The notes under the pieces: generated by a model
Database searches by the model: none
What the model saw: the letters and a program-made list of their open reading frames with translations, nothing else
What the model was told of the DNA's origin: nothing
Part shown: piece after piece, positions 25,906-35,142 of the stretch
Numbering within the stretch: position 1 is the stretch's first letter
Layout of the letters: every line of letters begins with the position of its first letter
Translations under genes and position numbers: made by a program
Assembly: GCF_018500185.1 (NCBI RefSeq)
Contig: NZ_JAHBGI010000005.1
Coordinates: 186,001 to 250,000 of the forward strand
DNA length: 64,000 nt
Origin: Litoribacter ruber
Lineage (GTDB): Bacteria > Bacteroidota > Bacteroidia > Cytophagales > Cyclobacteriaceae
Reading direction: 5' to 3'

Positions 25906-28900
25906 TTACCTCAACAAATACATCTTCCCATAACCCTTCTTAAAGGCCTTGTCTCCCGCAGTGGCCCGATGCTCCATAAATTGTCCGTTCTGCAGCACCA
26001 GTACTCTATAGATATACACCCCGTTTGCCAATTGGTCACCAAATTCATCCTTGCCATTCCAGGCATATTCCGTGATATTATTGCCTATCCTCAGCGGGCC
26101 AAGTTCATCTTGAAAAATCTCACGAACCACCTTGCCGGTAACCGTCATGATCTGGATTTTGATCTGGTCAGGCACCTGCGTGCCGGTGACTGTAAATACA
26201 AAACGTACATTTGTACTAAAGGGATTCGGATAGGGGTAAAAATTCGTGATCTGGGCCTCATTTACCACCTCAAAATTGATCTCGTAAGGCTTTTCAGCCT
26301 CTTGGCTGTTTTCACTGTTGTTGCTGATCCGAAGCGTGTACATCCCATCCTCTAGCGGACCCGGTTTTAACTCGACCTTGAAATCACTCTCATCTGTAGC
26401 CGGAAACCATTTCAGTTTGGAACTGCTGAAATTCACCCGCTCAAATACACAGGTTTCGCACTGTCTTTTCAACATCACCTCCATTCCCACGGTATCTTTT
26501 TTATGCATGAGGCTGTTCACATCCTTCAAAGAAGCCGCCACCAGCACCGTGGGCGACACAATATCCCCATCCATGATATATACCCCGTCAAAACTCACAT
26601 CCAAAACGGGCCTGCTGTCATCGGGAATTACCATAAAATACCCGGGCAGGTCTACGATATTATTTTGGTAGGATTGCTCCAAAACTTCCCGAGGGTTTAC
26701 AAATACATTCAAGTTGTTTTTTCCAGCACGTCCCCCAGAAGCGAAATGCACCTCAAAAGCATGGTTTTCTCCTGCCGGAACTGGAGGTATCTTGGTGGAA
26801 AAACGCTCAAACTTCCTTAAGTCCGTGTTATGGAAACTCCATTCCACAGTAAGGGAGTCGGTGAAGTCATGTCTGGAAATGTTACTGAATTCAAATTGAA
26901 GTTCTTCCTCCTCGCCTTCCCTCATCTGGATCTGCTTTTGGGTACCTTTGAAAACCAGCACACCCTCCGGCACCCCGGTGTAATTGACCTGCCAATAATT
27001 TAGTTGGCTGGGTTTGTCTGCTTCGGGATTATCCATGGCATACCTTAGGCGGAGAAAAGGATATTGCCCAGCATTGAGGGAAGCCAATGAAAGCTCGTTT
27101 TCCTGCAGTTTTTCAAACAGCACCACTTCCTCTCCATCCTCGGTTACCCCGATCAGATCCATGCTGGTATTTTCCTGGTTGAAAAGATCATTGCGCTTGA
27201 TGTATTGGAAAAGCGCTCCCCATTCGCTCGCCGGCCCTACTTTAGGCGAAATGATGCTTCCCGCGGTATAATGCCCTTCCACCGACTTTTCGAAGGTCAA
27301 AATCTGCTCATTGGTTTCCTGCTCCCCATTTCGCTCCGGCACTATTTCGATGGCCTCCCCGGGTTTCATTCCCTTTCGCCCAAAAAGAATATAAGGATCC
27401 CCAGTGCGCAGGTTTCGAAGCGTGGCCTCATTGGCCCCAAATTCCTTCAGTTTGATATAGGCCGCATCCGGCCAATCGGAAAAGGTCACATTCCCCACCG
27501 AAAAGATCAAAACATAATCGCCATCAGCCACCCCATCCACATAGTCGAGCAACATTTGGTTGCCTCCCACCAGATTGTTGTTTCGTATGGATTGGATAAT
27601 TTGCGGCACCCGGCCACAGCTGCGCCCATCCAGCACATCAAAACCTGCCGGCGGGAAGACCAGATACGGAGTAAGGTCTTTGGCCTGAAAAGAAAGTAGG
27701 CCCAATGAACCGTTGGGACAGGTTCTGTTGCCGGCCTCCAAGATGTAGGAAATGCCATCCATCAAAAACTCGGTGTTTGTAAAGCTCAAACCCTCCGTCT
27801 GGCTGCCAAAGGTCATCACTCGAAGGTCCAGGTTGACACCTTCAAACCTCCACTCCCTTCGCGGCTCGTCGATTTCTATTTGGTATAGGCCGTTGTTTCT
27901 GAACTGGGGGAGCTTGCGCTGGGTCCAACCTTCCGGATTGTCCTTGATATAGGAAAAAGAAGATTCATTCCATCCGTCATCCTCACCCTCCCGGGGCTCC
28001 ATAAATTTGGTCCTCCAATATAAAGTCAGGGAATCCTTCTGCCCTACCAACCCTTCAAAATCCACCTCCCATTTTGCCAATCCCGTAGTAAGCACTCTGG
28101 TTTCCCTTCGCACCGCACTGCTGAAACTTGGCACCGTATCCATCTGGAACATGACCGTTCGGGGGTCTGATGAAAGAGCCGTCACCTGGGCAATCAGGGT
28201 CGCCTCAGGCTTTTCCACAATACTGTAGGCCAACGGCATCAAGTTGGTGGTCCCGTTGAGCTGGATAAATTCGGAAATGGTCACCGAGTTGTTCTGGTAA
28301 GTCAGCTCATCCACAGTCCTTTCGGAATTGAGGTTGATGGTGAAAAAGTTTTCCCCAAAAGCATTGAGGTCCCGGTTTGGAATGGGAAAGGTGACCGTGT
28401 CGGCCCGGAAAACAGGCGGCAAGGTCATCGGCTCATATTGGATAACCGTCCCATCGGGCAGCCTCCGCGACACTTCCACCTTGAAACTATCCAGATCCAC
28501 CCGGCCAATATTACGCGCCAAAAACTTCAAGTTTAAAGTATCGGATAGCACACTCATACCACCCTCTACTCTGCTTTCAAGAGTGACTTCCTCTGCCTTG
28601 ATTGCGTAATCCGCTTTGTTTGCTGGGAAAAGTTTTGCCGCCGGATCCCCCAGCATCACCATCATCGTAGCATGTGAGCGGTAAAGCGGTCCTGCCCCAT
28701 ATCGGCTGTAAAGGTGTTTTTCTGCCTCAATCCGCACTTTACCTATGGATTGGTGGATGAGTGAAGAGTCAGAAAAGGCTTTCAGGTAAATCGACTCCGA
28801 ATACCTCCTCAGATAGATATCCACACCCAAATTGGAGTGGGCAATAAAATTGGAAGAGCCCGCATCCCTGGCCAGCACCCAGTCTTCCCCAAAGGTGTAC

Positions 28901-30933
28901 GGGGTACCATAAGCATTTCCGGCATCACATCCGTTGAGCAGCAGCATTGGGTAGCGCCCCTTGTTGGCATAACCCATCTGCGGATCACTGGCAAAGCCTA
29001 TTTCGATATCGATGAGAGCCGGTGAGGCATGACCAAAAAAGGTCACCATAGCCGCCCCCTGATTGACCTCATCGGAGATGTTGATAAGTTCCACTGTAGC
29101 ATTGGACCTCTTCCTAAAGGTCTTCACGCTGCCTCCTAAGTAAATATCCTCGGCTATGTTTTTGAAGCCATTGAGAAAATTGAAATAGCGGTTGAGTTCA
29201 AGGGCTGAAAGGCCACCACTCAGGTGGATGATGTTTTTTTGCCAGGGTTCCTGTACACCCAGCGCCTCTTTTTCCTTTATCTTATCCAGATAGGAAGCCA
29301 CCTCATCGGGATTCCGTGCCGGCACCCTGCCCAATGCGATGGCCTGGAGCTCCGGGTTTTCAGGATCCAGGTTTTGCACAAAATTATTGTCGGCATAGGG
29401 ATACCCAGCCGGTGGCACCAAGTCCTGCCATTCAAATGCTCCTGGATTTCTTCTGTAGGTATAATTCACCCCGTCCACCCTTCGGGTACTAAACATCCCC
29501 AGTGCCCTGCCCAAAAGCAGCAGGTATTCGGGTTTGTTCTTGGGATAATAGGCCCTCAAAAATTCGTAAATGGCCAAAGGGCTCTTTTCCCCAAAGGAAA
29601 ACTGGTTGTAAAGTTGGTCCATATTGACCGTTAGGGTATCGAAACCTCCCCCGGCGGGACTGGCGCGGTAGGCCGCATAGGCGGCCACGGGGTCCCCGTA
29701 GGAGGCTGCGGGACGTCTCAGCGACTGGTGGCTGATCATGACATAATTGGCCGGCTGGCTGGCAACATCCCGGAAGCGAAATCGTCTCATGCGGTCCACA
29801 TTTTTGATCTGGCTGCTCCTCTGGAGAAGGACTTTGCGCCCCTCGGCAGCACCCCCACCGGGAATATGCAGCTCATTGCCAACCTTTTGAAAAGCCAGAA
29901 CCCGCGGATTGTCCCTATCGTTGATCTCAAAACCAACGTAATCAGCGCTCACGCCAGATAAGGTCAGCCTTTCCACTCCCCGGTTGATATCAAAGGTGGC
30001 CTGATCAAAGTCCCCCGCCGAAGCCCTTTTTGGATAATTGAGCTTCAGGAAGCTCAGGGAAACATTATCCACATCCGACTCTCCCCCCAGGGATCGAACA
30101 CGGATCACAATGCTGCCATCACTGTTGTAATCGGTCGGAAGCAGGTTAAACTCCACATTTCGGACCTCATATTCATCATAGGTCACCCGAAGAACCTCCC
30201 GTAAAGAATTGGCGTTGGGTCCAGCGCTGATGGCTGTTTGATGGGTGGCACCGGCTCTGCCGATGAGGTTCATCTCCACCCGGTGCTCACCTGCTGCCAT
30301 GACCTCCCCCAAATTGGTCAAGCTGAAATCCAGATGGTTATTTCTCTGGATGATTGGTCCCATCCAGCCCTGTCCCCTATCGTACTCGGGCATCCATATT
30401 CCCGGATGATAAATGGGCCCCAAGTTATATTGGTCATGAAAAACCAACAATCTTTCTGCTTGGTAAATATCTACCGAAGGAGCCGAGAGATTTACCGCTG
30501 GGGTTTGATTCATACGCAGCCCCCTCACGCCAGGTGTTACGGTCAGAAAATATGCCGTGGTGTCATTATGGGTGTTGTAGTAGGGGTTTGGCATATCGGC
30601 AGGGTTGTTGTAAAGCCGATAATCCAAGGTAGCATCGTTCTTTTTGCCCACAAAAGTGATATGGTCGCCCGGGTCAAAGCGGCCATCCTGCTGCCCCTGC
30701 ACCAAAATCGGAACCTCCTCCCCTCTATGGTACAACCTTATGTCCCGCGGGTCCACCTGGTTGACATTGATGCCGGAAGCGGAAAAGGCGGTGTAGCTGA
30801 TTCTGTAAACGCCGTCTTCAGCAGTTTCTATTTTGTAATAGTCCCGATGGAAATCTATCCACTGGCTTTGGGCGGTTGCCCAAAGTGGAAATAAAAGAGT
30901 CATCGTCAAAAGGAGCCTGTAAAATTTCCCCAT
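25906..30933 (-). CDS. porU2: C25-family cysteine peptidase, putative T9SS sortase PorU2
   Basis: 1675 residues from the ATG; a TTG two codons earlier is possible. Signal peptide LLTMTLLFPLWATAQ. A gingipain-like C25 domain spans roughly residues 440-730. Its catalytic dyad is visible as His in TFFGHASPALIDIE and Cys in LLNGCDAGNAYG. Long beta-sandwich regions follow, then a YPNPFSTNV...WNGKDEFGDQLANGVYIY C-terminal region. PorU-type enzymes cut the sorting signal and attach cargo to lipopolysaccharide at the cell surface. The length and the adjacent porV-like gene fit the longer PorU2 type better than PorU. Confidence 0.82.
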   Translation of the reverse strand: MGKFYRLLLTMTLLFPLWATAQSQWIDFHRDYYKIETAEDGVYRISYTAFSASGINVNQVDPRDIRLYHRGEEVPILVQGQQDGRFDPGDHITFVGKKNDATLDYRLYNNPADMPNPYYNTHNDTTAYFLTVTPGVRGLRMNQTPAVNLSAPSVDIYQAERLLVFHDQYNLGPIYHPGIWMPEYDRGQGWMGPIIQRNNHLDFSLTNLGEVMAAGEHRVEMNLIGRAGATHQTAISAGPNANSLREVLRVTYDEYEVRNVEFNLLPTDYNSDGSIVIRVRSLGGESDVDNVSLSFLKLNYPKRASAGDFDQATFDINRGVERLTLSGVSADYVGFEINDRDNPRVLAFQKVGNELHIPGGGAAEGRKVLLQRSSQIKNVDRMRRFRFRDVASQPANYVMISHQSLRRPAASYGDPVAAYAAYRASPAGGGFDTLTVNMDQLYNQFSFGEKSPLAIYEFLRAYYPKNKPEYLLLLGRALGMFSTRRVDGVNYTYRRNPGAFEWQDLVPPAGYPYADNNFVQNLDPENPELQAIALGRVPARNPDEVASYLDKIKEKEALGVQEPWQKNIIHLSGGLSALELNRYFNFLNGFKNIAEDIYLGGSVKTFRKRSNATVELINISDEVNQGAAMVTFFGHASPALIDIEIGFASDPQMGYANKGRYPMLLLNGCDAGNAYGTPYTFGEDWVLARDAGSSNFIAHSNLGVDIYLRRYSESIYLKAFSDSSLIHQSIGKVRIEAEKHLYSRYGAGPLYRSHATMMVMLGDPAAKLFPANKADYAIKAEEVTLESRVEGGMSVLSDTLNLKFLARNIGRVDLDSFKVEVSRRLPDGTVIQYEPMTLPPVFRADTVTFPIPNRDLNAFGENFFTINLNSERTVDELTYQNNSVTISEFIQLNGTTNLMPLAYSIVEKPEATLIAQVTALSSDPRTVMFQMDTVPSFSSAVRRETRVLTTGLAKWEVDFEGLVGQKDSLTLYWRTKFMEPREGEDDGWNESSFSYIKDNPEGWTQRKLPQFRNNGLYQIEIDEPRREWRFEGVNLDLRVMTFGSQTEGLSFTNTEFLMDGISYILEAGNRTCPNGSLGLLSFQAKDLTPYLVFPPAGFDVLDGRSCGRVPQIIQSIRNNNLVGGNQMLLDYVDGVADGDYVLIFSVGNVTFSDWPDAAYIKLKEFGANEATLRNLRTGDPYILFGRKGMKPGEAIEIVPERNGEQETNEQILTFEKSVEGHYTAGSIISPKVGPASEWGALFQYIKRNDLFNQENTSMDLIGVTEDGEEVVLFEKLQENELSLASLNAGQYPFLRLRYAMDNPEADKPSQLNYWQVNYTGVPEGVLVFKGTQKQIQMREGEEEELQFEFSNISRHDFTDSLTVEWSFHNTDLRKFERFSTKIPPVPAGENHAFEVHFASGGRAGKNNLNVFVNPREVLEQSYQNNIVDLPGYFMVIPDDSRPVLDVSFDGVYIMDGDIVSPTVLVAASLKDVNSLMHKKDTVGMEVMLKRQCETCVFERVNFSSSKLKWFPATDESDFKVELKPGPLEDGMYTLRISNNSENSQEAEKPYEINFEVVNEAQITNFYPYPNPFSTNVRFVFTVTGTQVPDQIKIQIMTVTGKVVREIFQDELGPLRIGNNITEYAWNGKDEFGDQLANGVYIYRVLVLQNGQFMEHRATAGDKAFKKGYGKMYLLR

Positions 30934-30935
30934 AC

Positions 30936-32072
30936 TCAATTCGGCTTTTTATCCCAACCTTTGTAAATCCTGTAATTATCCTTGTGCTGATTCAAGCCCA
31001 CCTTCACGCTGAAAATATGGGAATAGGGGGTTTGTGAAATACTCCCTATGTCAGACATGGCGTAGTCGATATGCACCAGGCCATTTAAAAGAAAACCAAC
31101 CCCAAAACTAGGTCGGAACGCCGTGCTATAGCTCGCATCGAAGTTTTTGATCATTTGCACGTTTCCGGCACCCCCACGCAGGTAAACCAGGTTTTTGTAC
31201 GCCACCTCCAAACCCATCCGGGGATCCACGCTGAGCAAATTGCTTCTTACAATGGTATTCCGCTGCCCGTCAAAAGTGGTCTCCAGATCCAAAATCGCCT
31301 GCATCTGAATTTCCTCAGTTAGCCAAATATCCCTTGTCAAACTGAATATAGCCCTGGGCAAGGTAAGCTCAGTGCTGTTGATGGGCACCTCGTTGTTGGT
31401 TTGGGCATACACTTCCCGCACCATTTCGGCATTGTGAAACCAGGAGTTGAAAGTGGTTGTCACATCACGCAACATCACCCCTACACGCCATTCGTCCAAA
31501 AGGACTATGCCCCCCAGGTCAAGCCCAAACCCCCATGCATTGGCAAATTTGCCCACATTGCGGTGGATGACCTTGGTGTTGACCCCGATTTTGACAATGT
31601 CGCTGAAATCCCGCGCATAGGACAGGATCATCGCATAGTCAGCGGCGTTGAAAAACTGGATGTTGTTGTAATTTAATGCGCCATTGGCATCGTAGAGAAA
31701 GCGGGTGTCGGGGATATCATCTACCCCAAACCTGATCAGTGAGATGGCGATCTGGTTTTCTTCATCAATGGCCGTGGTGTATCCGGCATAGTCATATTTG
31801 GCGATTCCGGCAAAATACTCGGCGTGCATTATGGAAAATTCATGTTCATGCTTCACGCCCAATATACCGGCGGGATTCCAGTAGGCAGCCGTCACGTCAC
31901 GTACATTGGAAACCTGCGCCCCTCCCATGCCCAAAGCCCGGGCTCCTACTCCGATCTGCAGGAATTCATTGGAATATTTAGGCGCAAGACTTTGCCCCTG
32001 AGCCTCAATTAGGTACAGCAAAAAAATAGGCATGCAGAAAACAATTCTTAAAAGTCCTGGGATACGGCTCAT
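30936..32072 (-). CDS. porV: PorV/PorQ family T9SS outer-membrane protein
   Basis: 378 residues. Signal peptide ends near IEAQGQ. The family start YSNEFLQIGVGARALGMGGA and WNPAGILG are clear, and the rest is a FadL-like beta-barrel. PorV shuttles type IX cargo from the translocon to the PorU sortase. Its TGA lies 2 bp before the porU2 ATG, so the two are co-translated as a sortase and cargo-carrier pair. The main structural genes (porK-N, sov) are not in the window. Confidence 0.85.
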   Translation of the reverse strand: MSRIPGLLRIVFCMPIFLLYLIEAQGQSLAPKYSNEFLQIGVGARALGMGGAQVSNVRDVTAAYWNPAGILGVKHEHEFSIMHAEYFAGIAKYDYAGYTTAIDEENQIAISLIRFGVDDIPDTRFLYDANGALNYNNIQFFNAADYAMILSYARDFSDIVKIGVNTKVIHRNVGKFANAWGFGLDLGGIVLLDEWRVGVMLRDVTTTFNSWFHNAEMVREVYAQTNNEVPINSTELTLPRAIFSLTRDIWLTEEIQMQAILDLETTFDGQRNTIVRSNLLSVDPRMGLEVAYKNLVYLRGGAGNVQMIKNFDASYSTAFRPSFGVGFLLNGLVHIDYAMSDIGSISQTPYSHIFSVKVGLNQHKDNYRIYKGWDKKPN

Positions 32073-32546
32073 TAGACTACAAATTAAATTAAAAAAATTA
32101 TTTATAATATAGATTAGGGGATTAAAAGATTAAGGGATTAACGTTAATCCCTTAATCAGCACGCAGGGCATTAAACCCTTAAACCACCTTAAGCCTTCAC
32201 CGCCCTAAAAACATTCCCAGCCACTAGTAAATAAACCCCTTCCCATAATTTAAAAACTGCTCGAAACCGTACACTTTTCTGTACGCCTTTATACCACTGC
32301 ATGTAGTATGAATACTTTTGGCTTGGATTAATAAAAGATTTTTTTCAGAAAAGGAATTAGTGGATTTTTATCAGAATACACTTTCAAAACATTAATAAAC
32401 AGTGTTTTACAAATAACAGACTCAAGACCTTCTACAATTTACCACCTAGAAACTGGTAATGCAAGGTAGCTTCTTTTACTTTGGTATTATTTTTTAATCT
32501 ATATAGGGGAAGGCGTACCAGTAATGTGCGCATAATACGCTATAAC
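32073..32546. other. Intergenic region between divergent porV and padR genes
   Basis: AT-rich with no gene visible apart from the palindrome at 32128-32157. It must hold promoters for both directions; no clean consensus was found. Confidence 0.4.
32128..32157. repeat. Perfect 30-bp palindrome
   Basis: Half-sites GATTAAGGGATTAAC and GTTAATCCCTTAATC abut with no loop. It lies 56 bp upstream of porV and is flanked by further GGGATTA-like words. Confidence 0.7.
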
Positions 32547-32885
32547 ATGACAGATATGAAAGCTTTTAACACCCAAATACAAATGCGGAAAGGAATTCTC
32601 GAATTCTGCATCCTGCATATCATCTCCAGGGGGGAGGTCTATGCCTCCGACCTGCTCGGGGAATTGAAGGAGGCCGAGCTGCTGGTAAAGGAGGGCACCC
32701 TCTACCCTCTGCTCAACCGGCTCAAAAACGCCTCATTGGTAGCCTATAAATGGGTAGAGTCCGAAAGTGGACCGCCCAGAAAATACTACTCCATCACAGC
32801 CGATGGGCTGGATTTTCTCGGCCAGCTTGACCAGACCTGGGACTCGTTGACCAAATCCACCCAAACTATTATCTCAAAAAAATAA
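32547..32885 (+). CDS. PadR family transcriptional regulator
   Basis: 112 residues from MTDMKAFNTQIQM; a second ATG lies three codons later and an upstream TTG extension is unlikely. The winged helix has GILEFCILHIISRGEVYAS, VKEGTLYPLLNRLKNASLV and SGPPRKYYSITADG, all typical of PadR. It is 4 bp before a PspC-domain gene, a common Bacteroidota pair, and probably controls its own operon in response to envelope or drug stress. Confidence 0.92.
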   Translation: MTDMKAFNTQIQMRKGILEFCILHIISRGEVYASDLLGELKEAELLVKEGTLYPLLNRLKNASLVAYKWVESESGPPRKYYSITADGLDFLGQLDQTWDSLTKSTQTIISKK

Positions 32886-32889
32886 GGCC

Positions 32890-34827
32890 ATGAAAAAGAC
32901 TATAAGCATAAACATAAGCGGCATCCTCTTCCACATCGAGGACGACGGCTACACCCACCTCAAAAATTACCTTGAGGCAATTAACAGGCATTTTTCCCAT
33001 TACCCAGACAACCAGGAAATCATCAGTGATATCGAGAGTCGCATCGCTGAGATCTTCCTTACCTACCTGAAAAACAACAAACAGGTAATCACTGCTGAAA
33101 ATGTGGAAAGCCTAATCGAAAAAATGGGTACAATCGCTGACTTTAAAGCTAGTGAGGAAAAGCTCGACCAAGATCACACGGAACATGCCGAGCAGGAGGA
33201 ACATGATTTTTACAAATACATCACACCTCCCAATCAGGAAAACACCAAGGGGTATAAAAAGCTGACCCGCATCGAAAACCGCAAGATCCTTGGGGGGGTA
33301 TGCGCTGGTATTGCCCACTATTTGACAATCGATCCGCTGTGGACCAGGCTGATTGCCATCTTGCTCCTTTTCAGCGGAAGGGTCAATTTCAGCACCTGGG
33401 ACTTTCTGCCTTTCTCGGGAATTAGATTCAGCTTGGCAGGTTGGACAGTTTTGGCCTATGTGGTACTTTGGATTATGTTGCCTAAAGCCTACGAGACCGA
33501 AGAGGATAAAAACATCAAGAAGCTCTACCGGAATCCCGATGACAGGGTAATTGGTGGTGTAAGTAGCGGGCTTGCTTCCTACTTCAATATTGAGGTAATC
33601 TGGGTAAGGCTGGCATTCTTGGCCCTGATCTTTGCCGGAGGCTCCGGATTCGTGATCTATCTTATCCTTTGGATCATCACGCCATTGGCCAAATCCATTA
33701 CCGAGCGGATAGAAATGAAAGGTGGTGCCATCACGCTAACCAATATTGAAAACACCATCCTTCAGGGGCAAAATCCTCCGCCATTAAAAGAAGAGTCCAG
33801 GGCGAGAAGGGCTTTCATGACTCCCTTTCGCGTGGTGGGCAAAGGATTGAATGAAGTGGGAACAGCCATGGGACCATTGGGGGCATTCCTGCTGATCCTG
33901 TTTAGAATCTTCTTTGGGGCGATTATTTTCCTCATTGGAATAGCGTTGATCTTTTCCTCCATGATCTTCCTGGGCACCTATTTCAACCTGATCAATGGTG
34001 AACTTTGGGGTATGGGGATACAAACAGGGGATTTTCCGCTGGAATTTATTACCGACATGATTCCGTTCTGGCTGGCAGTGGCACTTACCATGGTGGTGAT
34101 TATCCCGGCCATGATCATCACGGTGATGGGAATCAGCATCTGGGTAAGGAGAAATCTTATCCATGAAAAAGTAGGCCTTATCGCATTGTTCCTATGGCTG
34201 ATCAGTATCGGGATAATAGGGTTCACCCTGCCGCAGTCTTTCCAGCAATTCAGCTCCAGCGCAAAGGATGAGCAAACCCAATACCTGGAGTTCCCTACAG
34301 AGGGCGTAATGGTGATCCAGGGAGAAAGCCAGCCACAGGTAAGCGTGCGCTCCCAACAGTCAGGTCAGTCGGAAACCTTGTATAGAAACGACATAAGCCT
34401 GACCTTGGCCGGCACTACAGATGAAAGGGTTCGGTTGGAGCAGACATTTAGCTCTAAGGGCAAAAATTATGAAGACGCCAAAAACAACATCAAGGAGATT
34501 CTATACGAATACAACATACAGGACAGCGTCCTTACGCTTGACAAAAATGTAAGGTTGACCTCCTTCAACAAGTTTCGCGCCCAGGAATTGGAGCAAACGC
34601 TTTACATTCCCTACAACAAGCCCTTCGTGATGGATAAGTCCATTCTCTCCGTCCTACGGGGCACGCTGTACTCAAACGGCTACAAGCTTAAGGACGTACA
34701 CAGCCAGAATTACTGGGTCTTCAACGAAAACGGCCTGCTCTGCCTAACCTGCCGCTCCGACCACAAGCAAAGCGAGGTGGACAAGGAAAGCAGGAAAATG
34801 TTTGAGGGGGAGTGGTTTATGAATTAG
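32890..34827 (+). CDS. PspC-domain membrane protein
   Basis: 645 residues. A helical N-terminal ~110 residues (YLEAINRHFSHYPDNQEIIS) is followed by two tandem PspC domains (RKILGGVCAGIAHYLTIDPLWTR... and DRVIGGVSSGLASYFNIEVIW...), each with membrane helices. Three to four more transmembrane segments (about 330-450) precede a C-terminal ~190-residue beta-rich extracytoplasmic domain. PspC proteins sense inner-membrane stress. Co-transcribed with padR and followed by a strong terminator. Confidence 0.9.
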   Translation: MKKTISINISGILFHIEDDGYTHLKNYLEAINRHFSHYPDNQEIISDIESRIAEIFLTYLKNNKQVITAENVESLIEKMGTIADFKASEEKLDQDHTEHAEQEEHDFYKYITPPNQENTKGYKKLTRIENRKILGGVCAGIAHYLTIDPLWTRLIAILLLFSGRVNFSTWDFLPFSGIRFSLAGWTVLAYVVLWIMLPKAYETEEDKNIKKLYRNPDDRVIGGVSSGLASYFNIEVIWVRLAFLALIFAGGSGFVIYLILWIITPLAKSITERIEMKGGAITLTNIENTILQGQNPPPLKEESRARRAFMTPFRVVGKGLNEVGTAMGPLGAFLLILFRIFFGAIIFLIGIALIFSSMIFLGTYFNLINGELWGMGIQTGDFPLEFITDMIPFWLAVALTMVVIIPAMIITVMGISIWVRRNLIHEKVGLIALFLWLISIGIIGFTLPQSFQQFSSSAKDEQTQYLEFPTEGVMVIQGESQPQVSVRSQQSGQSETLYRNDISLTLAGTTDERVRLEQTFSSKGKNYEDAKNNIKEILYEYNIQDSVLTLDKNVRLTSFNKFRAQELEQTLYIPYNKPFVMDKSILSVLRGTLYSNGYKLKDVHSQNYWVFNENGLLCLTCRSDHKQSEVDKESRKMFEGEWFMN

Positions 34828-34833
34828 AAAAAG

Positions 34834-34876
34834 AATCCTGGCAGGTAAATTTTAAACCTGCCAGGATTTTTTTTTA
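34834..34876 (+). terminator. Terminator of padR-pspC
   Basis: 13-bp stem AATCCTGGCAGGT / ACCTGCCAGGATT, then nine T. Confidence 0.92.
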
Positions 34877-34923
34877 GCAACGAGGTCAAATCTGCTAGAA
34901 TGTAATCTCTTATTCAACTAAAC

Positions 34924-35109
34924 CTAGCGGGTTTTATCCCTAAGAGAGAAAGTTTTAAAATAAAACCTATCCTCATTATGAAGGTCTGCATATTGGATGT
35001 TCAATCCATTTTCATTTACAAAGCAGGCATCCATAAAAACCCCCTCCTCAGGCTGGGAAATCAGGGTTTCGGCTATATTGTTGAATTTAGCATTGGAAAC
35101 CAATATCAT
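34924..35109 (-). CDS. Possible small protein downstream of the TlpA lipoprotein
   Basis: 61 residues, ATG preceded by AGGATT. No family is recognised and there is no signal peptide (MILVSNAKFNNIAETLISQP). It lies 33 bp after the upstream gene in the same direction. Codon use looks natural, but size makes it uncertain. Confidence 0.45.
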   Translation of the reverse strand: MILVSNAKFNNIAETLISQPEEGVFMDACFVNENGLNIQYADLHNEDRFYFKTFSLRDKTR

Positions 35110-35142
35110 AATCCTGCATACATTGACTTGATTATAGATTGA

